Assembly (NCBI RefSeq): GCF_030019515.1
Contig: NZ_JASEEQ010000002.1
Span: 124,001 to 188,000, forward strand
DNA: 64,000 bases
Direction of reading: 5' to 3'
DNA from: Nocardioides sp.
GTDB taxonomy: Bacteria > Actinomycetota > Actinomycetes > Propionibacteriales > Nocardioidaceae
Made by a program: the position numbers and the translations under genes. Below the pieces are notes generated by a model, which made no database searches, had not been told where the DNA came from, and was given only the letters and a program-made list of their open reading frames with translations. Of the stretch, positions 51,944 to 60,136 are shown one piece after another; position 1 is the first letter of the stretch; the number at the start of each line of letters is the position of its first letter.

Positions 51944-53751
51944 CGTTCGGTCGCCGCCGCGTCCCGGAGGGCGAGTGCTGCCTGGATCAGGCCCGAGTGC
52001 GTCAGGGCCTGGGGGTAGTTGCCGAGATGGCGCCGGGTCCTCGGGTCCATCTCCTCGGCGTAGAGCCCGACCGGACTGGCCAGCGCCACGAGCTCATCGA
52101 GAAGCACCTGCGCCTCGGGGAGCCGGCCGCTGCGCGCGAGTGCTTGGACCATCCAGAACGAACACGGAAGGAAGGCGCCCTCGGAGCCGTCGAGGCCGTC
52201 ATGTCCCGGCGGGTAGCGGAAGAGCAGCGGACGGCCGGCATCCAGCTCGCGAGCGACCGCGTCGAGGGTCCCCTGGACTCGTGCCGACTCCGGCGCCTCG
52301 AAGCCGAGCTGCGGTAGGACCAGGAGCGCCGCGTCGACCTCGGCCGAGCCGTAGCTGCGCGTGTAGGTCCCACGCTCGGGGTCGAAGCCGTGCCGGGTGA
52401 TGTCCTCGCGGAGCGCGTCCCGCTCCTGCGACCACCGGCGCCGGCGGGAGCCGGCCGTGCGATGGTGCTCGGCCAGGCGGACCGCCCGGTCCAGGGCGAG
52501 CCACGCCATCATCTTGGAGTGCACGTGGTGGGCGGAGTCCGCGCGGATCTCCCAGATCCCGGCGTCGGGCTCTCGCCAGTGCTCCGCCACCCGGTCCGCG
52601 AAGCCGGCCATCGCCCGCCAGGTCTCGGAGTACAGACGGTGGCCGGAGCGGGAGAGCAGCCATGCGGCGTCGAGCACCCACCCGTACCCGTCGAGCTGGT
52701 GCTGCGCAGATGCTGCGTTCCCCACGCGCACGGGCGTGCTCGCGGCGTAGCCGGGCCACGCCGTCAGCTCGCGCTCGGACCTCGGGTGCTTGCCGTGCAG
52801 GGTCAGCAGGACGGGCAAGCGCGGGCGGTCCAGCCGGGTGGCGCTGAGCAGCCAGGCCATGAACGCACGCGCCTCGGCCTGCTTTCCCGCACCCAGGAAG
52901 GCGGCGACCCCGATGCTCGCGTCGCGTGGCCAGGAGTAGCGGTAGTCCCAGTTCCGGCCGCCGCCGAGGCTCTCCGGCAGCGAGGTCGTGGGCGCTGCGA
53001 CCGGCGCCCCGGACGGTGAGTACGTGAGCAGCCGGAGGGTCAGCAGGCTGCGCACCACGGCGTCGCGGTGGGGCAGGTCCGGGTCGATCTCCGCACACCA
53101 GTCCTGCCAGCGCAGTTCGTCGCGCTCGAGGGCGTTCCAGGCAGTGACCGGGTCGACGTGGACCAGTGGCTCTCGGTCGGCGACGGTCAACACGCAGGTC
53201 AGCGGGTGGCCGGGGGTGATCGTCAACGGCTGGGCGAGGCCGGGCTCGACCTGCGCGGGCGAGTCCATGGTCAACGCGACGGCGAGCGCCGGCCAGGTGC
53301 ACACCAGGAGCGCTCCCCGGCGCCGGACCCGGGGGCGTCGGTGCCGGTCGCCGAGGCGTGGGTCGAACTCGATCACCGCCGCCACCGGCCCGCCCTCGGC
53401 CGACAGCCGGCGGACCAGGAGCGTGGACGGCAGCAGCTCCCCGCTGACCTCGGCCACCATGCCCTCGGTCAGGGTGAGGCGCCCGGACCGCGTCTCCCAG
53501 GTCGTCTCGAGGGTGTTGGTGCTCGGGCGGTAGCGGCGGGTCACCGGCCCGGCCGGACCGGCCGGGCCGAGCTTGAAGTGTCCTGCGGCCTCCCCGCCGA
53601 CCAGGCGACCGAAGACCGGCTGCCCCTCGAAGCGGGGGATGCAGAGCCAGTCGATCGAGCCGTCCGAGTCGACCAGCGCCGCCGTGCGGGTGTCGCCGAG
53701 CAGTGCGTAGTCCTCGATCGGCACGGGCTCCCGGGTGCGGCTCCCGCTCAC
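51940..53751 (-). CDS. GH15 family glucoamylase/trehalase-like hydrolase
   Basis: This 603-residue enzyme has the GH15 layout seen in actinobacterial glucoamylase and trehalase proteins. An N-terminal beta-sandwich (about 10-230) contains GDTRTAALVDSDGSIDWLCIPRF (about 17-39). An (alpha/alpha)6 barrel (about 250-600) follows, with GGRNWDYRYSWPRDASIGV (about 270-288) and HQLDGYGWVLDAAWLL (about 362-377). One catalytic Glu is probably in the DAGIWEIR segment, the other near YAEEMDP at the end. Substrates could be trehalose, maltodextrin or a dextran. GTG 53751 overlaps the upstream stop (GTGA). No signal peptide is seen, so it is cytoplasmic. Confidence 0.82.
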   Translation of the reverse strand: MSGSRTREPVPIEDYALLGDTRTAALVDSDGSIDWLCIPRFEGQPVFGRLVGGEAAGHFKLGPAGPAGPVTRRYRPSTNTLETTWETRSGRLTLTEGMVAEVSGELLPSTLLVRRLSAEGGPVAAVIEFDPRLGDRHRRPRVRRRGALLVCTWPALAVALTMDSPAQVEPGLAQPLTITPGHPLTCVLTVADREPLVHVDPVTAWNALERDELRWQDWCAEIDPDLPHRDAVVRSLLTLRLLTYSPSGAPVAAPTTSLPESLGGGRNWDYRYSWPRDASIGVAAFLGAGKQAEARAFMAWLLSATRLDRPRLPVLLTLHGKHPRSERELTAWPGYAASTPVRVGNAASAQHQLDGYGWVLDAAWLLSRSGHRLYSETWRAMAGFADRVAEHWREPDAGIWEIRADSAHHVHSKMMAWLALDRAVRLAEHHRTAGSRRRRWSQERDALREDITRHGFDPERGTYTRSYGSAEVDAALLVLPQLGFEAPESARVQGTLDAVARELDAGRPLLFRYPPGHDGLDGSEGAFLPCSFWMVQALARSGRLPEAQVLLDELVALASPVGLYAEEMDPRTRRHLGNYPQALTHSGLIQAALALRDAAATER

Positions 53752-54224
53752 GAGATCTCGAGGAGGGCACCGAGCGCGATGCCGTAGGCGACATGCGCGG
53801 CGATGGTGACCAGCGGGGTCTGGGCACCGTAGTTGAGACCGATGAGCCCGGGCGGCTCCAGGACGGCGACCGACTGCGGGCCGGCCCGGTGCGAGGCCAT
53901 CCGCGGGTGCACGCCCACCAGCATCGGGAGGATCACGGTCAACGCGACCGCACCGTGGAGCGCACCGAGCAGGCCTCCGATCCACCAGGTGGCCTGCCCG
54001 AGGAGCACGAAGCAGCCGGCATAGCCGAGGGCGAAGCACTGCCCGACAGCCAGGTGGATGAGGAAGCCGGCCGCCCGTGCCCGGTCCGGGTCCGGCGTGA
54101 CGACCGTGCCCAGGATCAGCGGCAGGTCGAGCCGGCTGAGCCCCCCGAGCTGCGCGCTGATCATCAGGGCCGTGAGACCGACCGTGGCGAGCAGGCCGAA
54201 GAGAGACCATCCCGCCCAGTCCAT
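53748..54224 (-). CDS. Hypothetical membrane protein, 158 residues
   Basis: The protein has three or four membrane helices (about 7-26, 46-77, 83-103 and 134-155), with a loop containing HPRMASHRAGP between helices 3 and 4. No family is recognised. ATG 54224 has GGAG about 8 bases upstream; GTG 54228-54230 would leave only 2 bases. Its stop overlaps the GH15 GTG as GTGA, so the two are coupled. The strong promoter and palindrome before it probably control both genes. The pairing with GH15 suggests a sugar or osmolyte role, but this is an inference. Confidence 0.65.
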   Translation of the reverse strand: MDWAGWSLFGLLATVGLTALMISAQLGGLSRLDLPLILGTVVTPDPDRARAAGFLIHLAVGQCFALGYAGCFVLLGQATWWIGGLLGALHGAVALTVILPMLVGVHPRMASHRAGPQSVAVLEPPGLIGLNYGAQTPLVTIAAHVAYGIALGALLEIS

Positions 54225-54244
54225 GGCCACACTCCGACGAAGTT

Positions 54245-54270
54245 CTAACGTCTATTTGTATGTACGTTAG
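54245..54270. promoter_or_regulatory. Operator palindrome (CTAACGT-N12-ACGTTAG) over the -10 box
   Basis: CTAACGT (54245-54251) and ACGTTAG (54264-54270) are perfect 7-bp arms around a 12-base AT-rich spacer, in the style of TetR or PadR operators. The right arm contains the minus-strand -10 box. Confidence 0.6.
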
Positions 54271-54292
54271 ATGGCGGGCTCCACAGGGTCAA
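54264..54292 (-). promoter_or_regulatory. Strong promoter for the membrane protein-GH15 operon
   Basis: On the minus strand TTGACC (54292-54287) and TAACGT (54269-54264) are separated by exactly 17 bases, a near-consensus housekeeping promoter. Transcription would start near 54257, about 33 bases before ATG 54224. Confidence 0.65.
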
Positions 54293-54303
54293 GGCCGACC
54301 CGC

Positions 54304-55320
54304 TCACCGCCAGCCGAGCGCCGGCGCGAGGTGGGTGAGGACGCTCTCGAGGACGTGCACGTTGTAGTCGACGCCGAGCTGGTTGGGGATCGTCAGCAGA
54401 AGCGTGTCGGCCGCGGCGATCGCCTCGTCCTGGGCGAGCTCGGCCACCAGGGCGTCGGGCTCGCCGGCGTACGTCTTCCCGAAGCGGGCCAGGCCGCCCT
54501 CGAGCCGGCCGACCTGGTCCTCGCCGCTCCGATCACCGAAGTAGGTGCGGTCGAGGTCGGTGACGACCGGGAAGATGCTCCGGCTGACCGAGACGCGCGG
54601 CGCCCGCTCGTGGCCGGCGGCCCGCCAGGCGTCGTGGAACCGTTGGATCTGCTCGGCCTGCAGCTGGTGGAACGGCACGCCGGTGTCCTCGGTGAGCAGC
54701 GTCGAGCTCATCAGGTTCATCTCCTGCTCGGCCGCCCACTCCGCGGTCGCCCGCGACCCGGCGCCCCACCAGATCCGCTCCCGCAGGCCCGGTGAGTGCG
54801 GCTCGACACGCAGCAGGCCGGGCGGGTTCGGGAACATCGGCCGCGGGTTCGGCTCGGCGAAGCCCTCCCCCTTGAGCACCTCGAGCAGCACGGCGGTGTG
54901 CTCACGCGCCATCGCGGCGTGGTCGGAGCCCTCGGCGGGCAGGTGGCCGAAGTAGCGGTAGCCGTCGACGACCTGCTCCGGCGACCCGCGGCTGACGCCC
55001 AGCTGGAGCCGCCCGCCGGAGATCAGGTCTGCGGCGCCGGCCTCCTCCGCCATGTAGAGCGGGTTCTCGTAGCGCATGTCGATCACGCCGGTGCCGATCT
55101 CGATCCGGCTGGTCCGGGCCCCGATCGCCGCGAGCAGCGGGAACGGCGACGCGAGCTGCCGGGCGAAGTGGTGCACCCGGAAGTACGCGCCGTCGACGCC
55201 GACCTCCTCGGCCGCGACCGCGAGGTCGATCGACTGCAGCAGGGCGTCGGCCCCGGTGCGCACCTGGGACTGCGGCGAGGGCGTCCAGTGGCCGAAGGAG
55301 AGGAACCCGATGCTCTTCAT
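54304..55320 (-). CDS. LLM class flavin-dependent oxidoreductase
   Basis: This 338-residue bacterial luciferase-like monooxygenase folds as a TIM barrel and would use FMN or F420. Seen are GFLSFGHWTPSP at the start, AEEVGVDGAYFRVHHF (about 37-52), the IEIGTGVIDMRYENPLYMAEEAGAADLISGGRLQLGVSRGS stretch (about 73-113), and a C-terminal ALVAELAQDEAIAAAD. The group here (with HHF and the GTGVIDMR motif) is typical of non-luminescent actinobacterial enzymes of unknown substrate. Its ATG overlaps the polA stop (TGATG), so polA translation probably feeds it. The link to polA function is not known. Confidence 0.82.
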   Translation of the reverse strand: MKSIGFLSFGHWTPSPQSQVRTGADALLQSIDLAVAAEEVGVDGAYFRVHHFARQLASPFPLLAAIGARTSRIEIGTGVIDMRYENPLYMAEEAGAADLISGGRLQLGVSRGSPEQVVDGYRYFGHLPAEGSDHAAMAREHTAVLLEVLKGEGFAEPNPRPMFPNPPGLLRVEPHSPGLRERIWWGAGSRATAEWAAEQEMNLMSSTLLTEDTGVPFHQLQAEQIQRFHDAWRAAGHERAPRVSVSRSIFPVVTDLDRTYFGDRSGEDQVGRLEGGLARFGKTYAGEPDALVAELAQDEAIAAADTLLLTIPNQLGVDYNVHVLESVLTHLAPALGWR

Positions 55321-58001
55321 CAGTGCGCCGCCTCGTGCCAGCTGCGGCCGAAGCCGACCGAGACGTCGAGCGGGACCGCGAGCGCGGCGGCGGCGCCCAT
55401 CTGCTCGCGGACCAGCGCCTCGAGCGCCTCCTGCTCCCCCACCGCGACCTCGAACACGAGCTCGTCGTGCACCTGGAGCAGCACCCGGGAGGCCAACCCG
55501 GCCGCCGCGATCGCCCGGTCGACATTGAGCATCGCGATCTTGATCAGGTCGGCGGCCGAGCCCTGGATCGGCGCGTTGAGCGCCATCCGCTCGGCCATCT
55601 CGCGGCGCTGGCGGTTGTCGCTGGTCAGGTCGGGCAGGTAGCGCCGGCGACCCCAGATCGTCTCGGTGAACCCGGCCTTGCGGGCCTCCTCGACCACGCC
55701 GGCGAGGTAGTCGCGGATGCCGCCGAAGGTCTGGAAGTACTCGTCCATCAGCCCGCGCGCCTCGCTCGGCTCGATGCCGAGCTGCTGGCCGAGGCCGAAC
55801 GCGGACAGGCCGTAGGCGAGGCCGTAGTTCATCGCCTTGATCTTGGCCCGCATCTCGACCGTGACGTCGTCGGCCGGCACGTCGAAGACGCGGGCGGCGG
55901 TGATCGAGTGGAAGTCGCGACCCGATCTGAACGCCTCGATGAGCAGGTCGTCCTCGGACAGGTGGGCCATGATCCGCATCTCGATCTGGCTGTAGTCGGC
56001 GGTCATCAGCGACTCGTACCCGCGACCGACCACGAAGCCCTCGCGGATCCGGCGGCCCTCCTCGGTGCGGATCGGGATGTTCTGGAGGTTGGGATCGGTG
56101 CTGGACAGGCGACCGGTCGTGGCGATCGTCTGGTTGAACGTCGTGTGGATGCGCCCGTCGCCCGCCACCGTCTTGAGCAGGCCCTCGATCGTCTGCCGCA
56201 GTCGGGTCACGTCACGGTGGCGCAGCAGGTGCAGCAGGAACGGGTGCTCGGTCTTGACGTACAGCGCCTGGAGCGCGTCCGCGTCGGTCGTGTAGCCGGT
56301 CTTGGTGCGCTTGGTCTTCGGCATCCCGAGCTCGTCGAACAGCACCGCCTGGAGCTGCTTGGGCGAGCCGAGGTTGATCTCCTTGCCGATCACCGCGAAC
56401 GCCTGCTCGGCGGCGTCGCGCACCTCGGCGGCGAAGTGGCCCTCCAGCGCCTCCAGGTGGTCGGTGTCGACGGCGATGCCGGTCTGCTCCATCTTCACCA
56501 GCAGGTCGACCAGCGGCAGTTCGACGTCGTTGAGCAGGCGGGTGCCGCCACGCTCCTCGAGCTCGTCGTCGAGGGCGGCGGCCAAGTCGAGGACCGCCCG
56601 CGCGTGCAGCATCTCCACCTCGCCCGCGCGCTGCCCGCTGGTGGCGTCGTCGAGGCCGTCCAGGCTGAGCTGTCCGTCGTCGGCGTCGCCCTGCTTGAGC
56701 TCGCGCTTGAGGTAGCGCACGGTGAGGTCGGCGAGGTCGTAGGAGCGCTGGTCGGGCCGGGCGAGGTACGCCGACAGCGCCGTGTCGCGGCCCAGACCGG
56801 TCAGCGGCAGGCCGCAGGCGGCCAGGGCGAGCATCGGCCCCTTCGCGTCGTGGAGGAGTTTGGGCCGCTCGGGGTCGGCCAGCCACGCCGCGAGTGCTGT
56901 CTGGTCGGCGACGTCGAGCTGGTCGGCGGCGACCCAGGCGGCCACGCCGTCGGTGGTGGCCAACGCCAGCGACGTCACGTCGCCGGTGCCGGCGCCCCAG
57001 CGCCCGGCGACGTGCAGGCCGACCCGCTCGCCGGAGGCGGCGTGCTGCTCCAGCCACGCGGGCAGCTCGCCGGCCGCCAGGACGCTCATCGTGACGTCGA
57101 AGCCGGAGTCGTCGATCTCCTCCTCGGAGGTGAGCGTCTCGAAGAGCCGGTCGCGCAGCACCCGGAACTCGAGGCCGTCGAAGAGCGTGTGCACCTCGTG
57201 GCGGTCCCACGGCTGCACAGCGAGGTCCGCCGGGGTCCGGTCGAGGTCGAGGTCGCAGACCAGGGCGTTGAGGTGGCGGTTGCGGATCACGTCGCCGAGG
57301 TGGGCGCGCAGCGCCTCGCCCTTCTTGCCGGTGATCTCGTCCGCGCGGGCGATCACGTTGTCGAGGCCGTCGAACTGGTTGATCCACTTGGCGGCGTACC
57401 CCTGGCCGACGCCCGGCACGCCGGGCAGGTTGTCGGAGGTCTCTCCCACGATCGCCGCGAGCTCGGGGTAGCGGGTCGGCGGCACGCCGTACTTGGCCTC
57501 GACCGCGGCCGGCGTCATCCGGGCCAGGTCGGAGACGCCGCGCATCGGGTAGAGCACGGTCGAGCGCTCGGTGACGAGCTGGAGCGAGTCGCGGTCGCCG
57601 GTCAGGATCAGGACCTCCATCTCCGGGTCCTCGAGAGCCCGGGTGACGAGGGTCGCGATGATGTCGTCGGCCTCGTAGCCGTCCTTCTTCAGGAACGGGA
57701 TGCGCAGCGCGTCGAGCACCTCCTCGATCAACGGCAGCTGGCTGCTGAACTCGGTCGGCGTCTTGTTGCGCTTGGCCTTGTACTCGGCGTACTCCTCGAG
57801 CCGGAACGTCTGGCGGGACACGTCGAAGGCCACGCCGACGTGGGTCGGCTGCTCGTCACGCAGCACATTGATCAGCATCGAGGTGAAGCCGTAGACCGCG
57901 TTGGTGTGCTGCCCGGTCGTGGTCGAGAAGTTCTCCACCGGCAGCGCGAAGAACGCGCGGTAGGCGAGCGAGTGACCGTCGAGGAGCAGGAGGCGTGGCA
58001 C
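55320..58001 (-). CDS. polA: DNA polymerase I
   Basis: PolA fills gaps and removes RNA primers. The 893-residue product has a 5' nuclease domain (1-300) with YKAKRNKTP, GYEADDIIATL and LTGDRDSLQLV. The 3'-5' exonuclease-like domain (about 310-490) lacks the usual DxE residues, as in many actinobacteria. The polymerase domain follows: motif A DYSQIEMRI with Asp669, motif B RAKIKAMNYGLAYGLSAFG, and motif C VHDELVFEV with Asp846. GTG 58001 is read from a leaderless promoter (TAGAGT, 6 bases upstream). In Mycobacterium polA, rpsA and coaE are adjacent; here they are far apart. Confidence 0.93.
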   Translation of the reverse strand: MPRLLLLDGHSLAYRAFFALPVENFSTTTGQHTNAVYGFTSMLINVLRDEQPTHVGVAFDVSRQTFRLEEYAEYKAKRNKTPTEFSSQLPLIEEVLDALRIPFLKKDGYEADDIIATLVTRALEDPEMEVLILTGDRDSLQLVTERSTVLYPMRGVSDLARMTPAAVEAKYGVPPTRYPELAAIVGETSDNLPGVPGVGQGYAAKWINQFDGLDNVIARADEITGKKGEALRAHLGDVIRNRHLNALVCDLDLDRTPADLAVQPWDRHEVHTLFDGLEFRVLRDRLFETLTSEEEIDDSGFDVTMSVLAAGELPAWLEQHAASGERVGLHVAGRWGAGTGDVTSLALATTDGVAAWVAADQLDVADQTALAAWLADPERPKLLHDAKGPMLALAACGLPLTGLGRDTALSAYLARPDQRSYDLADLTVRYLKRELKQGDADDGQLSLDGLDDATSGQRAGEVEMLHARAVLDLAAALDDELEERGGTRLLNDVELPLVDLLVKMEQTGIAVDTDHLEALEGHFAAEVRDAAEQAFAVIGKEINLGSPKQLQAVLFDELGMPKTKRTKTGYTTDADALQALYVKTEHPFLLHLLRHRDVTRLRQTIEGLLKTVAGDGRIHTTFNQTIATTGRLSSTDPNLQNIPIRTEEGRRIREGFVVGRGYESLMTADYSQIEMRIMAHLSEDDLLIEAFRSGRDFHSITAARVFDVPADDVTVEMRAKIKAMNYGLAYGLSAFGLGQQLGIEPSEARGLMDEYFQTFGGIRDYLAGVVEEARKAGFTETIWGRRRYLPDLTSDNRQRREMAERMALNAPIQGSAADLIKIAMLNVDRAIAAAGLASRVLLQVHDELVFEVAVGEQEALEALVREQMGAAAALAVPLDVSVGFGRSWHEAAH

Positions 58002-58007
58002 CCTGCG

Positions 58008-58013
58008 ACTCTA
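58008..58013 (-). promoter_or_regulatory. -10 box (TAGAGT) of polA
   Basis: On the minus strand TAGAGT ends 6 bases before GTG 58001, so the mRNA is probably leaderless. Confidence 0.55.
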
Positions 58014-58043
58014 GCGGCGGGCACCGACGGCCAGAATGGGTGC

Positions 58044-58523
58044 ATGAGCGACGACCAGCGCCCCGAGGCCAGCCCCGCGACGGGCCCCGAGACCGGCCCC
58101 GAGATGGGTGTCGACGACTACATCGCCTCGATGCCCCAGGGGATGGGCGCCCTCAACGAGAAGATGGGCATCGAGCTCACCGAGATCTCCGCGGAGCGGG
58201 TCGTCGGCACGATGCCGGTCGAGGGCAACACCCAGCCCTACGGCCTGCTCCACGGCGGGGCGTCCGTGGTGCTCGCCGAGACCCTGGGCTCGGTGGGGTC
58301 CGCCGTCCACGCCCACCCCGACCGCCTCTCGGTCGGCATCGAGATCAACGCGACCCACCACCGCTCGGCCACCGCGGGCACGGTCACCGGCACGGCCACG
58401 GCGATCCACCTGGGCCGCACCATGGCGACCTACGAGGTCGTCATCACCGACGAGCGCGGCAAGCGTGTGTGCACCACGCGGATCACCTGCGCGCTGATGC
58501 CGCGGGAGCGGTACGCCGGCTGA
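58044..58523 (+). CDS. PaaI-type hotdog thioesterase
   Basis: This 159-residue hotdog-fold acyl-CoA thioesterase has the family core: MGIELTEISAERVVGTMPVEGNTQPYGLLHGGASVVLAETLGS (about 41-83, with the catalytic Asn/Gln and HGG), INATHHRSATAGTVTGTATAIHLGRT, and a C-terminal beta strand. Such enzymes release CoA from aromatic or short acyl-CoA. The first 35 residues are a Pro/Gly/Glu tail. CAGAAT ends 6 bases before ATG 58044 and may be a weak -10 box. It is divergent from polA with 42 bases between, which is a common actinobacterial arrangement. Confidence 0.82.
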   Translation: MSDDQRPEASPATGPETGPEMGVDDYIASMPQGMGALNEKMGIELTEISAERVVGTMPVEGNTQPYGLLHGGASVVLAETLGSVGSAVHAHPDRLSVGIEINATHHRSATAGTVTGTATAIHLGRTMATYEVVITDERGKRVCTTRITCALMPRERYAG

Positions 58524-58545
58524 GACGTCCGAGGCAGCTCGACCG

Positions 58546-58601
58546 GTCTCGACACGTCGGTCACGACCTCGTTCCTCGGTGGCGCGACTCGCTCGACCAC
58601 C
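58546..58601. repeat. Dispersed 56-bp intergenic repeat, copy B
   Basis: The plus strand runs from GTCTCGACACGTCGG to CGCTCGACCACC, the reverse complement of copy A at 34772-34828 with scattered changes. It lies between the thioesterase and GNAT genes. Confidence 0.7.
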
Positions 58602-58628
58602 ATCAGCGGATCCGCTGGCGCGGCTCCG

Positions 58629-59204
58629 CTAGTTCTCCACGCCGGCCCGGCTGCGGCGCATCGAGCGGCGGGCGGCGAGCACCTGGGTGAGCTGGCGGCC
58701 GCCGCTGGACTGGGCCGGGCGGCGGCACGCCGTCAGCCGGGTGCGCACCGCGTGGGTGGTCGCGACCCGGAGTACGGCGTAGGGGCCCAGGGCGAGTCGC
58801 GCCATGAAGCGGTTGGCGTCGCGCGAGCCGGCGACCGCGGCGGTGGCGACGTGGCTGACGCCCAGCTCCTCGGCCCAGGTGACGGCGGCGTCCATCAACG
58901 CGCGGCCGACGCCGTGCCGCTGGAACCGCGGCAGCACGTGCGGGGAGAGGGCGCGCACGACGGGCTCCAGGTTGAGGGCGGACATGGTCGTCGCCTCGAG
59001 GTGGACGGCGCCGGCGAACTCGCCGTCGTACTCCCCCACGACGATGCGCTGGTCGGGGCAGCTCTCGAGCCGCTTCAGGAGGACCTCGAGGTCGGCGGTC
59101 TGGTCCTCGGGGCCGGTACGACGCAGCACGTCGGTCCACAGGTCCGCGAGGGCCGGCGCGTCCGCGGGCACGGCGATGCGGAGCGACACCAAAGAGCGGC
59201 TCAT
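58629..59204 (-). CDS. GNAT family acetyltransferase
   Basis: This 191-residue acetyl-CoA transferase has LRIAVPADAPALADLW (about 8-23) at the start and the CoA-binding motif A LPRFQRHGVGRALMDAAVTWAEELG (about 91-115), with the RxxGxG loop. A short aromatic strand follows (RFMARLALGPYAVLRVATTH). The acceptor is unknown. The last 40 residues are basic and not part of the fold. The start at 59204 has GGAAGG about 11 bases upstream and is uncertain; the protein could start a few codons later. Confidence 0.75.
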   Translation of the reverse strand: MSRSLVSLRIAVPADAPALADLWTDVLRRTGPEDQTADLEVLLKRLESCPDQRIVVGEYDGEFAGAVHLEATTMSALNLEPVVRALSPHVLPRFQRHGVGRALMDAAVTWAEELGVSHVATAAVAGSRDANRFMARLALGPYAVLRVATTHAVRTRLTACRRPAQSSGGRQLTQVLAARRSMRRSRAGVEN

Positions 59205-59314
59205 CGAGTCATTGGCCTTCCGGACCTCCGTGCTACGCCACGTCTCTCGTCCCCCGAACGCGGCACCACTGCAGGAGACTACGCTCAGCCCCGCTGTCTT
59301 GTCAGAGGAGTCCC

Positions 59315-60061
59315 GTGTTCCCCGGTATCGGCACCATCGTCAACGTCGTCACGGTGCTGCTCGGCGCCACCGTCGGCGTCCTCCTCGGCAACCGCCTGCC
59401 GGTGCGCACCCGCGACCTGGTGACCGACGCGCTGGGGCTCGTGACGCTGCTGATCGCCGCCACCGCCGCGATGGCGGTGCTCGACGGCGACCTGGCGAAC
59501 AAGGTCGGCGACAGCGCACCGATGCTGATCGTGCTGGGCGCGCTGCTGATCGGCGGCATCGGCGGCTCGCTGCTCCGGCTCGAGCAGCGGGTCGAGACGT
59601 TCGGCGGCTGGCTGCAGGTCCGGCTGACCCGCGAGAGCGGGTCGGTCGAGCGGCACCGCTTCGTCGAGGGGTTCGTCGTCTCGTCGCTGGTGTTCTGCAC
59701 CGGCCCGCTGACGATCCTGGGATCGCTCGACGACGGCCTCGGGAACGGCGCCGACCAGCTCCTCCTCAAGGCCGCCCTCGACGGGTTCGCCGCGGTCGCC
59801 TTCGCCGCCTCGTTCGGCTGGGGGGTCGCGGCGAGCGCGCTCACGGTCGTGGTCGTGCAGGGCTCCCTCACACTGGTCGGCCTCGGGGTCGGCGACGTGC
59901 TCCCCGACGCCCACCTGGCCGCGATCACCGCGACCGGAGGGCTGCTCCTCGTGGGGGTGGCGCTCCGGCTGCTCCGGATCCGGGAGATTCCGGTCGCCGA
60001 TCTGCTGCCGGCGCTGCTCGTGGCGCCGGTGCTGGTCGAGGTCGCAGCGACGCTGCATTGA
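59315..60061 (+). CDS. DUF554 family membrane protein
   Basis: This 248-residue protein has about seven helices and the DUF554 (YdfK/YqgA) pattern: GTIVNVVTVLLGATVGVLLGNRLP at 6-29, ALLIGGIGGSLLRLEQRVE (about 76-94), FVVSSLVFCTGPLTILGSLDDGL (about 119-141, the most conserved part) and GVGDVLPDAHLAAITATGGLLLVGVALRLL. The family may be a transporter; no substrate is established. GAGGAG is 5 bases before GTG 59315, and TACGCT (59280-59285) is a possible -10 box. Confidence 0.85.
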   Translation: MFPGIGTIVNVVTVLLGATVGVLLGNRLPVRTRDLVTDALGLVTLLIAATAAMAVLDGDLANKVGDSAPMLIVLGALLIGGIGGSLLRLEQRVETFGGWLQVRLTRESGSVERHRFVEGFVVSSLVFCTGPLTILGSLDDGLGNGADQLLLKAALDGFAAVAFAASFGWGVAASALTVVVVQGSLTLVGLGVGDVLPDAHLAAITATGGLLLVGVALRLLRIREIPVADLLPALLVAPVLVEVAATLH

Positions 60062-60092
60062 GGCTCTGCATTGAGACTCTGCAGATTGAGAC
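60053..60092. repeat. 13-bp tandem repeat (three copies)
   Basis: CTGCATTGAGGCT, CTGCATTGAGACT and CTGCAGATTGAGAC follow one another and cover the DUF554 stop codon. They lie 33 bases before the -10 box of the ABC transporter operon. Confidence 0.6.
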
Positions 60093-60124
60093 GGGTCTGT
60101 GATCCACGTGACACGCCGCGGGTC

Positions 60125-60130
60125 TAATGT
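60125..60130 (+). promoter_or_regulatory. -10 box (TAATGT) of the amino-acid ABC operon
   Basis: TAATGT ends 6 bases before ATG 60137, so the operon is probably leaderless. Confidence 0.6.
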
Positions 60131-60136
60131 GCAGCC

